Positions 50,331-59,935 of a stretch of DNA of 64,000 nucleotides are shown here, in pieces; the stretch's first letter is position 1, and each line of letters begins with the position of its first letter. The DNA comes from Haloarcula salina (GTDB lineage Archaea > Halobacteriota > Halobacteria > Halobacteriales > Haloarculaceae), in the NCBI RefSeq assembly GCF_010119195.1, contig NZ_WRXL01000005.1, positions 124,001 to 188,000 on the forward strand, written 5' to 3'. Under the pieces are notes generated by a model, which was not told the origin of the DNA, did not search any database, and worked only from the letters and a program-made list of their open reading frames with translations. Position numbers and translations under genes: made by a program.

Positions 50331-52043
50331 ATGACGACAGCCAGTAGCACGTCCCTCGCCTTCCGGGACGCGCGCGTCCTGGACGGGAGCGGCGCGGCCG
50401 CGTTCGCCGGGAGCGTTCGCGTCGCGAACGGACGCATCGACGAGATCAGCGACGAGCCGCTCGACGCCGAGCGAGTGATCGACCTCGGGGGCGCGTATCT
50501 CGCCCCCGGGTTCATCGACATGCACGCTCACTCGGAACTGCGACTGTTCGAACACCCCGAAGCGCCGGAGAAACTGACCCAGGGCATCACGACTGAGGTC
50601 CTCGGCCAAGACGGAGTGAGCGTCGCGCCGATTCCGGCCGACCTCACGGCCGAGTGGGAGGAGCGCGTCAAGTCCCTCGACGGCGAGATCGACGGCCGGT
50701 GGCCCTGGCACACCGTCGCGGGCTATCTCGACGAACTCGAAGCCGCCGAGCCGGCCGTCAACTGCGCGTACTACGCACCCCACGGTAACATCCGGTCTCA
50801 GCTCGCCGGGTTCGAAGACCGCCCGCTCAGCGACGAACGCGTCGTCGCCGCCGGACCGGTGGACGCCCCGCACCTCGAACAGGAAGCGGCCGACGGCGAG
50901 GCGGCTCCGGGGGAGTTGGAGGCGCTCCGCCGGGAGCTCGCGGTCGCGCTCGACGAAGGCGCGTTCGGCATGTCCAAAGGAATGATCTACCCGCCCAGTT
51001 CCTACGCCCGCGACGACGAACTGGAGGCGCTCGCCACCGTGCTCGCCGAGCGCGACTCGTTCATGATCTCGCACGTCTGGAACGAGACTGACCGCGTTGT
51101 CGAGTCCATCGAGCGCTACCTCGACATCTGCCGCCGGGGCGGCTGTCACGCTCACGTCTCGCATCTCAAGGTCGGCGGCAAGCGGAACTGGGGGCGGTCC
51201 GAGGCCGTTGTCGACCTGTTCGACGAGGCCGTCGAGCGCGGCCAGCGGGTCACCTTCGACCAGTATCCCTACACCGCCGGGTCGACGATGCTCACCGCGC
51301 TCCTCCCCCCGTGGGCGAGACAGGGCGAGTCCGAGGACATCCGTCACCGCCTGCACTCGGCGGCGGTCCGCGAGCGCATCGCCGCGGACATCGACTCGGC
51401 GAGCGACTGGGACAACCTCGCCCGCGCGGCCGGGTCGTGGGAGAACATCCTCATCACGCAGACCGGCAGCGGTCGCTACCAGGGCGAGACGCTCGCGTCC
51501 GTCGCCGCGGCGATGGACCGCGAGCCGGTCGACGCGATGTGCGAACTGCTCGTCGAGGAGGACCTCGACGTGACGATGGCCGACTTCATCATGTCCGAGG
51601 AAGACATCCAGCGCTTCCTCGCCGACGACCGCGGGACGTTCTGTACCGACGGCATCTTCGGCGGCAAGCCCCACCCGCGAGCCATCGGAACGTTCGGTCG
51701 CATCCTCGAACGGTACGTGCGCGAGCGCGACGTGCTCTCCCCGGAGCTGCTGGCCTACAAGGCGGCCGGCCACCCGGCCGATATCCTCGGCCTCGACGAC
51801 CGGGGCTACGTGCGCGAGGGCTACGTCGCCGACCTCGTCGCCTTCGACCTCGACGCTGTCGCGGCGAACGCCACCTACGAGGACCCGTTCCAGTTCACCG
51901 ACGGCATCGAGTACGTCCTCGTCGGCGGCACGGTCGCCGTCGCGGACGGCGCGCCGACGGGGGCGCGAAACGGGAGCGTCTTGCGCTCGCACGAGGAGTG
52001 GAACGGGGCGAACCGGCCCACCCTGGACCGCGCCGCCGAGTGA
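50331..52043 (+). CDS. N-acyl-D-amino-acid deacylase-like amidohydrolase
   Basis: A 570-residue member of the D-aminoacylase branch of amidohydrolases. The metal site is seen in PGFIDMHAHSELRLFEHP (about 60-77) and GITTEVLGQDGVS. Further motifs are MSHVWNETD-type ISHVWNETDRV and HVSHLKVGGKRNWG. The C-terminus has DLVAFDLDAVAANATYED. It hydrolyses N-acyl bonds of D-amino acids or related cyclic or acyl ureides. It is divergent from the M20 amidohydrolase, with GTGTC...GACAC half-sites between them. Confidence 0.85.
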   Translation: MTTASSTSLAFRDARVLDGSGAAAFAGSVRVANGRIDEISDEPLDAERVIDLGGAYLAPGFIDMHAHSELRLFEHPEAPEKLTQGITTEVLGQDGVSVAPIPADLTAEWEERVKSLDGEIDGRWPWHTVAGYLDELEAAEPAVNCAYYAPHGNIRSQLAGFEDRPLSDERVVAAGPVDAPHLEQEAADGEAAPGELEALRRELAVALDEGAFGMSKGMIYPPSSYARDDELEALATVLAERDSFMISHVWNETDRVVESIERYLDICRRGGCHAHVSHLKVGGKRNWGRSEAVVDLFDEAVERGQRVTFDQYPYTAGSTMLTALLPPWARQGESEDIRHRLHSAAVRERIAADIDSASDWDNLARAAGSWENILITQTGSGRYQGETLASVAAAMDREPVDAMCELLVEEDLDVTMADFIMSEEDIQRFLADDRGTFCTDGIFGGKPHPRAIGTFGRILERYVRERDVLSPELLAYKAAGHPADILGLDDRGYVREGYVADLVAFDLDAVAANATYEDPFQFTDGIEYVLVGGTVAVADGAPTGARNGSVLRSHEEWNGANRPTLDRAAE

Positions 52044-52169
52044 GCGGGGCGGCGCTCGCGTTGTGGGGGACGCTCGTGCGGTGGCGGTCGCCAGTGCAGT
52101 GGCGACCGCTCACGTCAGTCGACTCCCGCCGTCGATCCGCTGAAAAAACACCGCGAACCGCGTGGACCC

Positions 52170-53324
52170 TTATTCCGGCACTTCGCCGTCGACGCCCTCG
52201 ACGAAGCTGCTCATCTCCTGAAACAGGAACTCGTCGCTCTCGCCCTCGAACTTCGAGCCGGCCCACACGTCGAGTTCGTCGTCGAGGATCTGCTGTTCGG
52301 TCTCTGCGACCGTGTCCTTGACGTCCTGCGGGACCTGGGGCCCCCACTCGTCGAGCGCGGGGAGGTTCGTCTCCATGCCGCCCCAGAAGGCGTCCGACTC
52401 CCAGGAGCCGTCGTGGACCGCCGAGACCGCCGGGTCGTAGAACTCCTCCCAGTTCCAGACCGGAGAGATGAGGTAGTTCTCGCCGCCGAACTCGCCCATC
52501 GGCGCGTTGTAGCCCGAGGCCCACACGCCCGCGTCGGCCGCGGCCTTGACCGCGGCGGGCGAGTCCTGCTCTTGGGAAATCACGTCACAGCCCTCGTCGA
52601 TGAGGGAGTTCGCCGCCTGCCGGGCGGTCGGCGGGTCGAACCAGGCGTTGACCCAGCGGATCTTGAACGTCGCTTCGGGGTTGACCGAGCGCGCGCCGAG
52701 CACCATCGCGTTGATGGAGCGGACGACCTCCGGAATCGGGAACGCCCCCACGTACCCGATGGTGTTGTTTTCCGTCACCATGCCGGCGGCCTGGCCCGCC
52801 AGGTAGCGCGGCTCGTAGATGCGGCCCATGTACCGCCCCATGTTCTCGCGGGTGCGATAGCCCGTGGCGTGCTCGAAGTAGGTGTCGGTGTACTGCTCGG
52901 CCACGTTGAACATCGGGTCCTGATACCCGAACGTCGTCCCGAAGATGACGTCCGTCTCGCCCTGGGCGTACTGCTCGAAGACGCGCTGTGAGTCTCCCGG
53001 CGCGACCGCCTCCGTGTACTCCGTCTCCAGCCAGTCGTACTTCTCGTCGACGGCCTTCCGGCCCTCGTTGTGCGCCCAGGACCACCCCAGGTCGCCGACT
53101 TCGGAGATGTAGACCCACGCGGCGTTGACCGTGTCCATGCCGGACCCGCCGTCGCCGCTCGTCGCGGTCCCGCCCGAACCGTCGGACGAGGTCCCGCCGT
53201 CGCCGCCCGAATCGGTGCTCCCGCTGCCACCGTCGCCGCCGCTACACCCGGCGAGCGCGGCGACACCCGTCGCCCCGAGGCCGCTCAGTATCTCGCGTCG
53301 CGAAATCGTGCGTTTGGAATCCAT
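52170..53324 (-). CDS. BMP-family nucleoside-binding lipoprotein, copy 1
   Basis: A 384-residue BMP/PnrA-type receptor for a nucleoside ABC importer. Twin arginines (R9-R10) and lipobox LAGC (Cys27), then a Ser/Gly/Asp linker of about 30 residues. The BMP domain shows WVYISEVGDLGWSWAHNEG and YVGAFPIPEVVRSINA. It is closely similar to copy 2 (53509-54675). It would deliver purine nucleosides to the adjacent ABC transporter. Direct repeats of the motif GACAAA[T/C]GCGCCA lie upstream, shared with the divergent ABC promoter region. Confidence 0.88.
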   Translation of the reverse strand: MDSKRTISRREILSGLGATGVAALAGCSGGDGGSGSTDSGGDGGTSSDGSGGTATSGDGGSGMDTVNAAWVYISEVGDLGWSWAHNEGRKAVDEKYDWLETEYTEAVAPGDSQRVFEQYAQGETDVIFGTTFGYQDPMFNVAEQYTDTYFEHATGYRTRENMGRYMGRIYEPRYLAGQAAGMVTENNTIGYVGAFPIPEVVRSINAMVLGARSVNPEATFKIRWVNAWFDPPTARQAANSLIDEGCDVISQEQDSPAAVKAAADAGVWASGYNAPMGEFGGENYLISPVWNWEEFYDPAVSAVHDGSWESDAFWGGMETNLPALDEWGPQVPQDVKDTVAETEQQILDDELDVWAGSKFEGESDEFLFQEMSSFVEGVDGEVPE

Positions 53325-53402
53325 GAGTGGACTGGGTGGGTATTGCGTAACCGCTCACTTAAGAATATCTTATTGATGTCGCCATATCTGGAACAAATAA
53401 CG

Positions 53403-53431
53403 GACAAATGCGCCATATATTCGACAAAATG
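53403..53431. promoter_or_regulatory. Repeated GACAAA motif upstream of BMP copy 1
   Basis: GACAAATGCGCCA at 53403-53415 and CGACAAAATG at 53422-53431. Both recur, in the other order, at 54872-54893 upstream of the ABC operon (there GACAAACGCGCCA). This suggests a shared regulator for the importer. Confidence 0.5.
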
Positions 53432-53508
53432 CGGAAATTCGTACCGATAGTCAGGAATATATCGCGTCCAACTGGGGAAAACAGCCGAGTTCGAGCGGGT
53501 CGGCGTTC

Positions 53509-54675
53509 TCAGCTCGGCACTTCGCCCTCGACGTTCTCGACGTAGCTCCCCATCTCCTGGAAGAGGAACTCGTCGCTCTCGCCCGCGAACTGCGAGTCGG
53601 CCCACACGTCCAGGTCGCCGCCGACGATGGCCGACCGGGACTCGGCGACGGAGTCGACGACGTTCTGGGGGACCTCCGGGCCCCAGTCGTCCAGGCTACA
53701 GATGCCGGCGTCGAGGCCCTCCCAGTAGGCGTCGGCCTCCCAACTGCCGTCTTTGACTGACTGGATCGTCGGCCCGTAGAACTCCTCCCAGTGCCAGATG
53801 GGGGAGGTGAGGTAGTTGTCGCCGGCGATGTCGCCCATCGGCGCGTCGTAGCCCGTCGCCCAGACGCCCGCGTCGGCCGCCGCGCGGAGGGCGGCCGGCG
53901 AGTCCTGGTGCTGGGCCATCACGTCGACGTTCTCGTCTAAGAGCGCCTTCGCCGCCTCGCTCTCGGTCGGCGGGTCGAACCAGGAGTTCGTCCACCGCAC
54001 CTTCGTCGTCACCGCGTCGTTGACCGAGGCCGCCCCGAGCGTGAAGGCGTTGATGCCCCGGATGACCTCCGGAATCGGGAACGCCGCCACGTACCCCAGC
54101 AGGTCCGTCTCCGTCACCATGCCGGCGGCCTGGCCGGCCAGGTATCGGGCCTGGTAGATGCGGCCCATGTACCGCCCCATGTTCTCGCGGGTGCGATACC
54201 CCGTGTTGTGCTCGAAGTAGGTGTCGGTGTACTGCTCGGCCACGTTGAGCATCGGGTCCTGGTAGCCGAACGTACACCCGAAGATGATGTCGGCGTCGCC
54301 CTGGGCGTACTGCTCGAAGACGCGCTGGGAGTCCCCCGGCGCGACCGCCTCCGTGTACTCCGTCTCCAGCCAGTCGAACTGCTCGGCGACGGCCTTCCGG
54401 CCCTCGTTGTGCGCCCAGGACCACCCCAGGTCGCCGACCTCGGAGTTGTACACCCACGCGGCCTTGACAGAGTCCATGCCGGACCCGCCGTCGCCGCTCG
54501 TCGCGGTCCCACCGGAGCCCTCCGTGTCTGTACTCCCGCCGCCGGAGTCCGTGGCCCCGCCGTCTCCGCCGTCGCCTCCGTCTCCGCCGCTACATCCGGC
54601 GAGGGCCGCGATCCCCGTCGCCCCGAGTCCTCGCAGTACCGCTCGTCTCGTCCGTGCATGTGTCTTGTCAACCAT
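53509..54675 (-). CDS. BMP-family nucleoside-binding lipoprotein, copy 2
   Basis: A 388-residue close paralogue of copy 1, with twin arginines (R10-R11), lipobox LAGC (Cys28), a Gly/Asp/Ser linker and the same BMP signature segments WVYNSEVGDLGWSWAHNEG and YVAAFPIPEVIRGINA. Both are on the minus strand in tandem, and the ABC importer is divergent from copy 2. Two receptors for one importer suggest two ligand ranges, or gene dosage. A TATA candidate CTTTTAAG lies at 54707-54714. Confidence 0.88.
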   Translation of the reverse strand: MVDKTHARTRRAVLRGLGATGIAALAGCSGGDGGDGGDGGATDSGGGSTDTEGSGGTATSGDGGSGMDSVKAAWVYNSEVGDLGWSWAHNEGRKAVAEQFDWLETEYTEAVAPGDSQRVFEQYAQGDADIIFGCTFGYQDPMLNVAEQYTDTYFEHNTGYRTRENMGRYMGRIYQARYLAGQAAGMVTETDLLGYVAAFPIPEVIRGINAFTLGAASVNDAVTTKVRWTNSWFDPPTESEAAKALLDENVDVMAQHQDSPAALRAAADAGVWATGYDAPMGDIAGDNYLTSPIWHWEEFYGPTIQSVKDGSWEADAYWEGLDAGICSLDDWGPEVPQNVVDSVAESRSAIVGGDLDVWADSQFAGESDEFLFQEMGSYVENVEGEVPS

Positions 54676-54871
54676 TAGCTAACCGACGAATTATTCCGGG
54701 AAGAGAGACTTAAAAGATGGTGTTCGCGCAGGTATCGCCCCGCCGTCTGTCGACCGTGCCGGTGGAACGGACGAGTGAGGGAAATGTGGGGCGAATCTGT
54801 CGCCGTGTCCAGACAGCCGTCCTCCGGTCGGAGCGAATCGCCGACTGTGTCGCCGGTGAACGGCGGAGGAG

Positions 54872-54893
54872 CGACAAAATGACAAACGCGCCA
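54872..54893. promoter_or_regulatory. Repeated GACAAA motif at the ABC importer/BMP promoter
   Basis: CGACAAAATG (54872-54881) overlaps GACAAACGCGCCA (54881-54893). Both elements occur upstream of BMP copy 1. They lie about 73-95 bp upstream of the importer ATPase start and about 200 bp from BMP copy 2. Confidence 0.5.
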
Positions 54894-54966
54894 CAGTGGT
54901 GCGGAACTTGGTCAGTGGAAACAGTTATACCCGTACATTATGGATACCCGGTCAAGAACACAGCGC

Positions 54967-56631
54967 ATGTCGGAAAACACCACTCTCAGGATGGAGGGGA
55001 TCCTGAAGGAGTTCCCCGGGGTCGTGGCGAACGACCACGTCGACCTCTCGGTCGAGCGCGGCGAGATCCACGGCCTGCTCGGGGAGAACGGGGCGGGGAA
55101 GAGCACGCTCATGAAGATCCTCTACGGGCTCTACTCCCAGGACGCCGGTGACGTCTACTTTCAGGGGGAGCGTCTGGACCTCGACTCCCCGCAGGACGCC
55201 ATCGACGCCGGCATCGGGATGGTCCACCAGCACTTCATGCTGATTCCGCGCCTGACCGTCGCCGAGAACGTCGTCCTCGGCGAGCGCGAGCCGGCGACGG
55301 TGTTCCGGGACGACGCCGGCGAGGAGAGCTGGCTGCCGGCGTCGATTCGGAACAACGGCCTCGTCCAGTCGCTGGCCGGTACCTTCTCGCTCGGACTCGA
55401 CGTGCCCGAACAGCGCATCCAGGAGCTGGCCGACCGCTACGGCTTCGACATCGACGTGAGCGCGAAGATCTGGGAACTGGACGTGGGCCAGCAACAGCGC
55501 GTCGAGATACTCAAGGCGCTGTATCGGGACGTCGACCTGCTCATCCTCGACGAGCCGACGGCCGTCCTCACGCCGACCGAGGCCGAGCGGCTCTTCGAGT
55601 CGCTCGAACGGCTGACCGACGAGGGACTGTCGATCATCTTCATCACGCACAAGCTCAAGGAGGTCGACGCGGTCGTCGACCGGGTGACGGTCCTGCGGGA
55701 AGGCAAGAACGTCGGAACAGCCGAGGTGTCGTCGGTCACGCGCGCCGACCTCGCGGAGATGATGGTCGGCCGCGAGGTGCTGTTCGAGATCGACAGAGAG
55801 GCCGTCGACCTCGGCGAACCGGTGTTGCGCGCCAGCGGCGTCAGCGCCGAAGACGACCGCGGCATCGAGGCGCTCTCCGGCGTCGACCTGACGGTCCGCC
55901 AGGGCGAGGTCGTCGGCATCGCCGGCGTCAGTGGCAACGGCCAGAAGGAACTCGCGGAGGTCATGGCCGGCATCCGCGACCCGACGGCGGGCGAACTGGT
56001 GGTCAGCGGGACCGACATCACGGGCGCGAAACCGAAGCGGTTCGTCGAGAACGGCGTCTCGTTCGTCCCCGAAGACCGACTGCGCTACGGCTGTGCGAAG
56101 GACCTCTCGGTGATGCACAACGCCACGATGAAGGACTTCGACGGCGCGGCCTTCGGCGACCGGGGGTTCCTCGACTACGGGAAACTCGAAGACTACGCCG
56201 AGACGCTGGTCGACGAGTTCGACGTGCGCGGCGTCAGAGACGTGACCGAGACGGACGCCGGGGACCTCTCCGGCGGGAACCTCCAGAAGCTGATCCTGGC
56301 CCGAGAGATCTACCGAAACCCCGATCTGCTCGTCGCGAACCAGCCTACCCGGGGCGTCGACGTCGGCGCTATCGAGTTCATCAGGGAGACGCTGCTCGAA
56401 CAGCGCAAGGAGGGGACCGGCATCATCCTGCTCTCGGAGGACCTAGACGAGATCTTCGACCTGAGCGACCGGATTCTCGTCGTCTACGAGGGCGAGTTCG
56501 TCCACGAGACCACGCCGGCGGAAGCCGACCGCGAGCGCATCGGCCTGGAGATGACCGGCGGCAGCGGCGACGAGTCGGCGTCTGATCCGACCGCCTCGCC
56601 CGCCGAGGTCACCCAGGAGAGTGAGAGCTGA
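54967..56631 (+). CDS. Nucleoside ABC importer ATPase (tandem domains)
   Basis: About 554 residues with two ABC domains, as in NupA/RbsA-like importers. The first has Walker A LLGENGAGKSTLMKI (about 42-56) and Walker B LLILDEPTAVL. The second has the degenerate-type GVSGNGQKELAEV and LSGGNLQKLILAREI. A C-terminal extension is Ser/Asp-rich. It drives nucleoside uptake with the two BMP receptors. I chose the ATG at 54967 over one at 54940. Its stop overlaps the first permease start by one base. Confidence 0.9.
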   Translation: MSENTTLRMEGILKEFPGVVANDHVDLSVERGEIHGLLGENGAGKSTLMKILYGLYSQDAGDVYFQGERLDLDSPQDAIDAGIGMVHQHFMLIPRLTVAENVVLGEREPATVFRDDAGEESWLPASIRNNGLVQSLAGTFSLGLDVPEQRIQELADRYGFDIDVSAKIWELDVGQQQRVEILKALYRDVDLLILDEPTAVLTPTEAERLFESLERLTDEGLSIIFITHKLKEVDAVVDRVTVLREGKNVGTAEVSSVTRADLAEMMVGREVLFEIDREAVDLGEPVLRASGVSAEDDRGIEALSGVDLTVRQGEVVGIAGVSGNGQKELAEVMAGIRDPTAGELVVSGTDITGAKPKRFVENGVSFVPEDRLRYGCAKDLSVMHNATMKDFDGAAFGDRGFLDYGKLEDYAETLVDEFDVRGVRDVTETDAGDLSGGNLQKLILAREIYRNPDLLVANQPTRGVDVGAIEFIRETLLEQRKEGTGIILLSEDLDEIFDLSDRILVVYEGEFVHETTPAEADRERIGLEMTGGSGDESASDPTASPAEVTQESES

Positions 56632-57731
56632 TGAACGTCGCCATCGACGTGAACGCCCGCGAGGACGTCCCCGCCTGGCTGGCCTACGGGACGCCAGTGT
56701 TCACCGTGCTGGCCGCGCTGGCGGTCAGCGCCGTCGCCCTCCAGTTGCTCGACGTGAACCCGCTCGCGGCCTACGCGACGATGTTCGTCGAGACGCTCAC
56801 CACGGAGTTCGGCCTCACCGAGACGCTCGTCAAGGCCGTCCCGCTGATCCTCACCGGCCTGGCGGTGTACCTCCCGCTGAAGGCCGGGCTGTTCAACATC
56901 GGGGCGGAGGGCCAGCTCATCGCCGGCGCGCTCGCCGGGACGTGGGTCGGGCTCAACGTCTCTCTGCCGGGCCTCGCGCTCGTCCCGCTGATGTTCGCCG
57001 CCGCGGCGGTCGCCGGGGCCGTCTGGGCCGGGATTCCGGCCTGGCTCCGCGCGAAGTGGGACGTCAACGAGATCATCACGTCGCTCCTGCTGACGTTCGT
57101 CGCGCTGGAGATCCAGAGCTACCTGCTCCGCGGGCCGATGCAGGGCGGGACGGGGAACTTCCCGCAGTCGGCGCGCTTCTCCGACGCGGCGACGATTCCG
57201 GAGCTGGCCTCGGGCGTCCACGCCGGTCTGCTGGTCGCCGTCGCGATGGTCGTCGTGACCTACGTCATGATGAACAAGACGCGGCTGGGCTTCGAGATCA
57301 CGTTCGTCGGATCGAACCACGAGGCCGCACAGCAGGCCGGCATGAGCCGGTTCAAGGTGTACCTGCTGGTGTTCGTGGTCGGCGGCGCGTTCGCCGCCAT
57401 GGGCGGAATCAGCGAGATCGCCGGGGCGCAGGGCCGCTATCGCGCCGCGTTCGAGCCGGGCTACGGCTTCACCGCCATTCCCATCGCCCTGCTCGGCCGC
57501 AACAGCGCTATCAAGGTGTTGCTCGCCGGGCTGTTCTTCGCGGTGCTGTTCGTCGGCGGGTCGAGCATGGAGGTGGCCTTCGGCGTGCCCGCGGCGCTCG
57601 TCGAGATCATCCAGGCGCTCGTCATCCTCTTTCTGATCACCGCGGAGTTCTTCAAGAACTACCGGGTCAGCCTCGACTTCGACCGCGGGCCGAGCGGCGC
57701 GGCGGTCGAGCCACAGGGGGGTGACGACTGA
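56631..57731 (+). CDS. Nucleoside ABC importer permease 1
   Basis: A 366-residue permease of the NupP/YufP family with about nine hydrophobic segments. Family features are GLAVYLPLKAGLFNIGAEGQ and RLGFEITFVGSNHEAAQQAG. It forms the membrane pore with permease 2. Coupled in both directions by TGATG overlaps. With BMP receptors and the tandem ATPase it forms a complete BMP-type importer for purine nucleosides. Confidence 0.9.
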   Translation: MNVAIDVNAREDVPAWLAYGTPVFTVLAALAVSAVALQLLDVNPLAAYATMFVETLTTEFGLTETLVKAVPLILTGLAVYLPLKAGLFNIGAEGQLIAGALAGTWVGLNVSLPGLALVPLMFAAAAVAGAVWAGIPAWLRAKWDVNEIITSLLLTFVALEIQSYLLRGPMQGGTGNFPQSARFSDAATIPELASGVHAGLLVAVAMVVVTYVMMNKTRLGFEITFVGSNHEAAQQAGMSRFKVYLLVFVVGGAFAAMGGISEIAGAQGRYRAAFEPGYGFTAIPIALLGRNSAIKVLLAGLFFAVLFVGGSSMEVAFGVPAALVEIIQALVILFLITAEFFKNYRVSLDFDRGPSGAAVEPQGGDD

Positions 57732-58711
57732 TGGTGAGCTTCCTCGCCGGCCTGCTCGACGCGACCGTGCAGGCGGCGACGGTCCTCCTGCTCGCCGGGC
57801 TGGGCGAACTCATCAGCGAGCGGGCGGGCGTGCTCAACCTCGGCGTCGAGGGGATGATGCTCGTCGGGGCGCTCGGCGGGTTCATCGTCACCGTCGTCAC
57901 CGGGAGCTACTGGCTGGGCTTCGCCGCCGGCATCGTCCTCGGGATGCTGCTCGCGCTGGTCCACGCCTTCCTCTGTATCACGCTGAAGTCGAACCAGGTA
58001 ATCAGCGGCGTCATGCTGACGCTCCTGGGGACGGGCATCACGACCTTCTTCGGGTCGGCCTGGGTCGAGGAGTCCATCGACGGTTTCCCGCAGATCGCGA
58101 TCCCGTTCCTCGTCGACATCCCGGTCGTCGGCGAGGCGTTCTTCCGCAGCACGGCGACGGACTACCTCGCGCTGTTCATGGTCGTCGTCGTCTGGTACTT
58201 CCTGAACCACTCGAACCTCGGGCTCGAGATGATCTCGGTCGGCGAGGACCCCGAGATGGCGGACACGATGGGCGTCTCGGTGTTCCGGCTGCGCTACCTG
58301 GCCGTCCTCATCGGCGGCGGCTTCGCGGGCGCTGCCGGGGCGCACCTCTCGCTCGCGTTCTCCCAGTTGTGGGTCCCGGGCATGACCGCGGGCCGCGGCT
58401 GGATCGCCGTCGCGCTGGTCATCTTCGCGCAGTGGCGGCCCCGCCGGATGCTCGTCGGCGCGTACCTGTTCGGCCTGCTCGACGCGCTCCAACTGCGCTC
58501 GCAGTCGCTGTCGCTGACGCTCGGCCCCGACGCGCCGCTGGCCTCGCTCGTCAACCCCGTCGTCGAGTTCCTGATGACGCCCCAGATCATGGGGACGTAC
58601 CCCTATCTGGCGACCATCGTCGTCCTCGCCTACGCCGTCATCCGGACCAAGAGCGACCGGCTCGCGGTCCCCTCGGCGCTGTTGCAGTCCTACAGCCGCG
58701 AAACGGACTGA
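57731..58711 (+). CDS. Nucleoside ABC importer permease 2
   Basis: A 326-residue permease of the NupQ/YufQ family. The segment ISERAGVLNLGVEGMMLVGA near the N-terminus is the family signature, and SNLGLEMISVGEDPEMADT lies midway. Its start overlaps the stop of permease 1 by one base (TGATG). Last gene of the importer operon. It is followed by an LLM oxidoreductase gene after a gap that contains a GACACAC...GTGTGTC operator candidate. Confidence 0.9.
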   Translation: MVSFLAGLLDATVQAATVLLLAGLGELISERAGVLNLGVEGMMLVGALGGFIVTVVTGSYWLGFAAGIVLGMLLALVHAFLCITLKSNQVISGVMLTLLGTGITTFFGSAWVEESIDGFPQIAIPFLVDIPVVGEAFFRSTATDYLALFMVVVVWYFLNHSNLGLEMISVGEDPEMADTMGVSVFRLRYLAVLIGGGFAGAAGAHLSLAFSQLWVPGMTAGRGWIAVALVIFAQWRPRRMLVGAYLFGLLDALQLRSQSLSLTLGPDAPLASLVNPVVEFLMTPQIMGTYPYLATIVVLAYAVIRTKSDRLAVPSALLQSYSRETD

Positions 58712-58762
58712 CTGACGGGCGGGCGCGACGTCACCGCCGAGCCACAGTCGACGCGAACCGTC

Positions 58763-58790
58763 GACACACACGCCACACAGACCGTGTGTC
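58763..58790. promoter_or_regulatory. Candidate GACACAC...GTGTGTC operator at the LLM gene
   Basis: GACACAC (58763-58769) and GTGTGTC (58784-58790), 14 bp apart, lie just upstream of the TATA box CTATTTAC (58810-58817). Similar spacing to the phnD site. Confidence 0.5.
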
Positions 58791-58809
58791 ACGTCCACGT
58801 CACCCAAAT

Positions 58810-58817
58810 CTATTTAC
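58810..58817 (+). promoter_or_regulatory. TATA box of the LLM oxidoreductase gene
   Basis: CTATTTAC is centred about 31 nt upstream of the ATG at 58845, which fits a near-leaderless transcript. Confidence 0.6.
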
Positions 58818-58844
58818 CCGCATTCTCTCAATCACGGGTGTCTC

Positions 58845-59879
58845 ATGAGCGACAGACAGGTCTTCGATAGAGGCGACCGCGTCGGGATCTACTTACAGGA
58901 CAAGCACTCCCTGGAAGCGAACGTCGAACTGGTCCAGTACGCCGAGGACCAGGGGATCGACGAGATCTGGCAGGCCGAGTCTCGCCTCGCTCGGGACGCC
59001 GTCTCGCCGCTGGGCGCGTACGCCGCCGTCACCGACGACATCAAGCTCGGGACGGGCGTCATCAACAACTGGACGCGCAACACGGCGCTGATCGCCCAGT
59101 CGATGAGCACGCTGGAGGAACTGGCCGGCCCGGACCGCATCATGTGCGGCGTCGGCGCGTGGTGGGACCCGCTGGCCGAGAAGGTCGGCATCGACCGCAG
59201 CGGCGCGCTCCGGGCGATGCGCGAGTGCGTCGAGGTGACCCAGGACCTCCTCGACATGGAGAACGTCACCTACGACGGCGAGTTCGTCCAGATGCGCGAC
59301 GTGGAACTCGACGTGGTCCACGGCGACGCCGGCCCCCGGACCGTGCCCGTCTACGTCGGCGGGACCGGCTTCAAGATGCTGGAGCTCACCGGCCACTTCG
59401 CCGACGGCGCACTCCTGAACTACCTCGTCAGCCCCGAGTACAACCAGAAGGCCCTCGACGCGCTGGAGACGGGCGCGGAGCGCGGCGACCGCACGCTCGA
59501 GGACATCGACCGCCCGCAGCTCGTCGTCTGTTCGATGGACCACGACGAGGAGAAAGCGCTGGACAACGCCCGCGAGCTCATCACGCAGTACCTCGGCCAG
59601 CAGCCCCACATCATGAAGGCCAGCGGGGTGAGCCAGGACCTCATCGACGAGGTGGGCGAGACCATCGGCGGCTGGCCGGCCGACCACGAGGACATCGAGA
59701 AGGGGATGCACCTCATCCCCGACGAGGTGGTCCACAAGCTCACCGCGAGCGGGACGCCCGAGCAGTGCCGCGAGAAGGTCCGCGAGTACGCTCAGAACGG
59801 CTGTCAGTGCCCCATCCTCTACCCGCTGGGCGACGACCGCGAACTGATGATCGACGAGTTCGCCGACGGCTACCTGTAG
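58845..59879 (+). CDS. LLM-class flavin (F420/FMN)-dependent oxidoreductase
   Basis: A 344-residue luciferase-like TIM-barrel oxidoreductase. Motifs include DEIWQAESRLARDAVSPL, IKLGTGVINNWTRNTA and a C-terminal GTPEQCREKVREYAQNG typical of F420-dependent LLM enzymes. The protein would reduce or oxidise a small cyclic or N-heterocyclic substrate with F420 or flavin as carrier. Its operator candidate ties it to the island. In the bacterial purine cluster a different flavoprotein, YgfK, does a ring-reduction step, so analogy is tempting but unproven. Confidence 0.85.
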   Translation: MSDRQVFDRGDRVGIYLQDKHSLEANVELVQYAEDQGIDEIWQAESRLARDAVSPLGAYAAVTDDIKLGTGVINNWTRNTALIAQSMSTLEELAGPDRIMCGVGAWWDPLAEKVGIDRSGALRAMRECVEVTQDLLDMENVTYDGEFVQMRDVELDVVHGDAGPRTVPVYVGGTGFKMLELTGHFADGALLNYLVSPEYNQKALDALETGAERGDRTLEDIDRPQLVVCSMDHDEEKALDNARELITQYLGQQPHIMKASGVSQDLIDEVGETIGGWPADHEDIEKGMHLIPDEVVHKLTASGTPEQCREKVREYAQNGCQCPILYPLGDDRELMIDEFADGYL

Positions 59880-59935
59880 TCGGCTGCGAGGCGGAGCCGC
59901 GACCCACGGTCCGTGTTACCCGACTGCAGTTCGCC

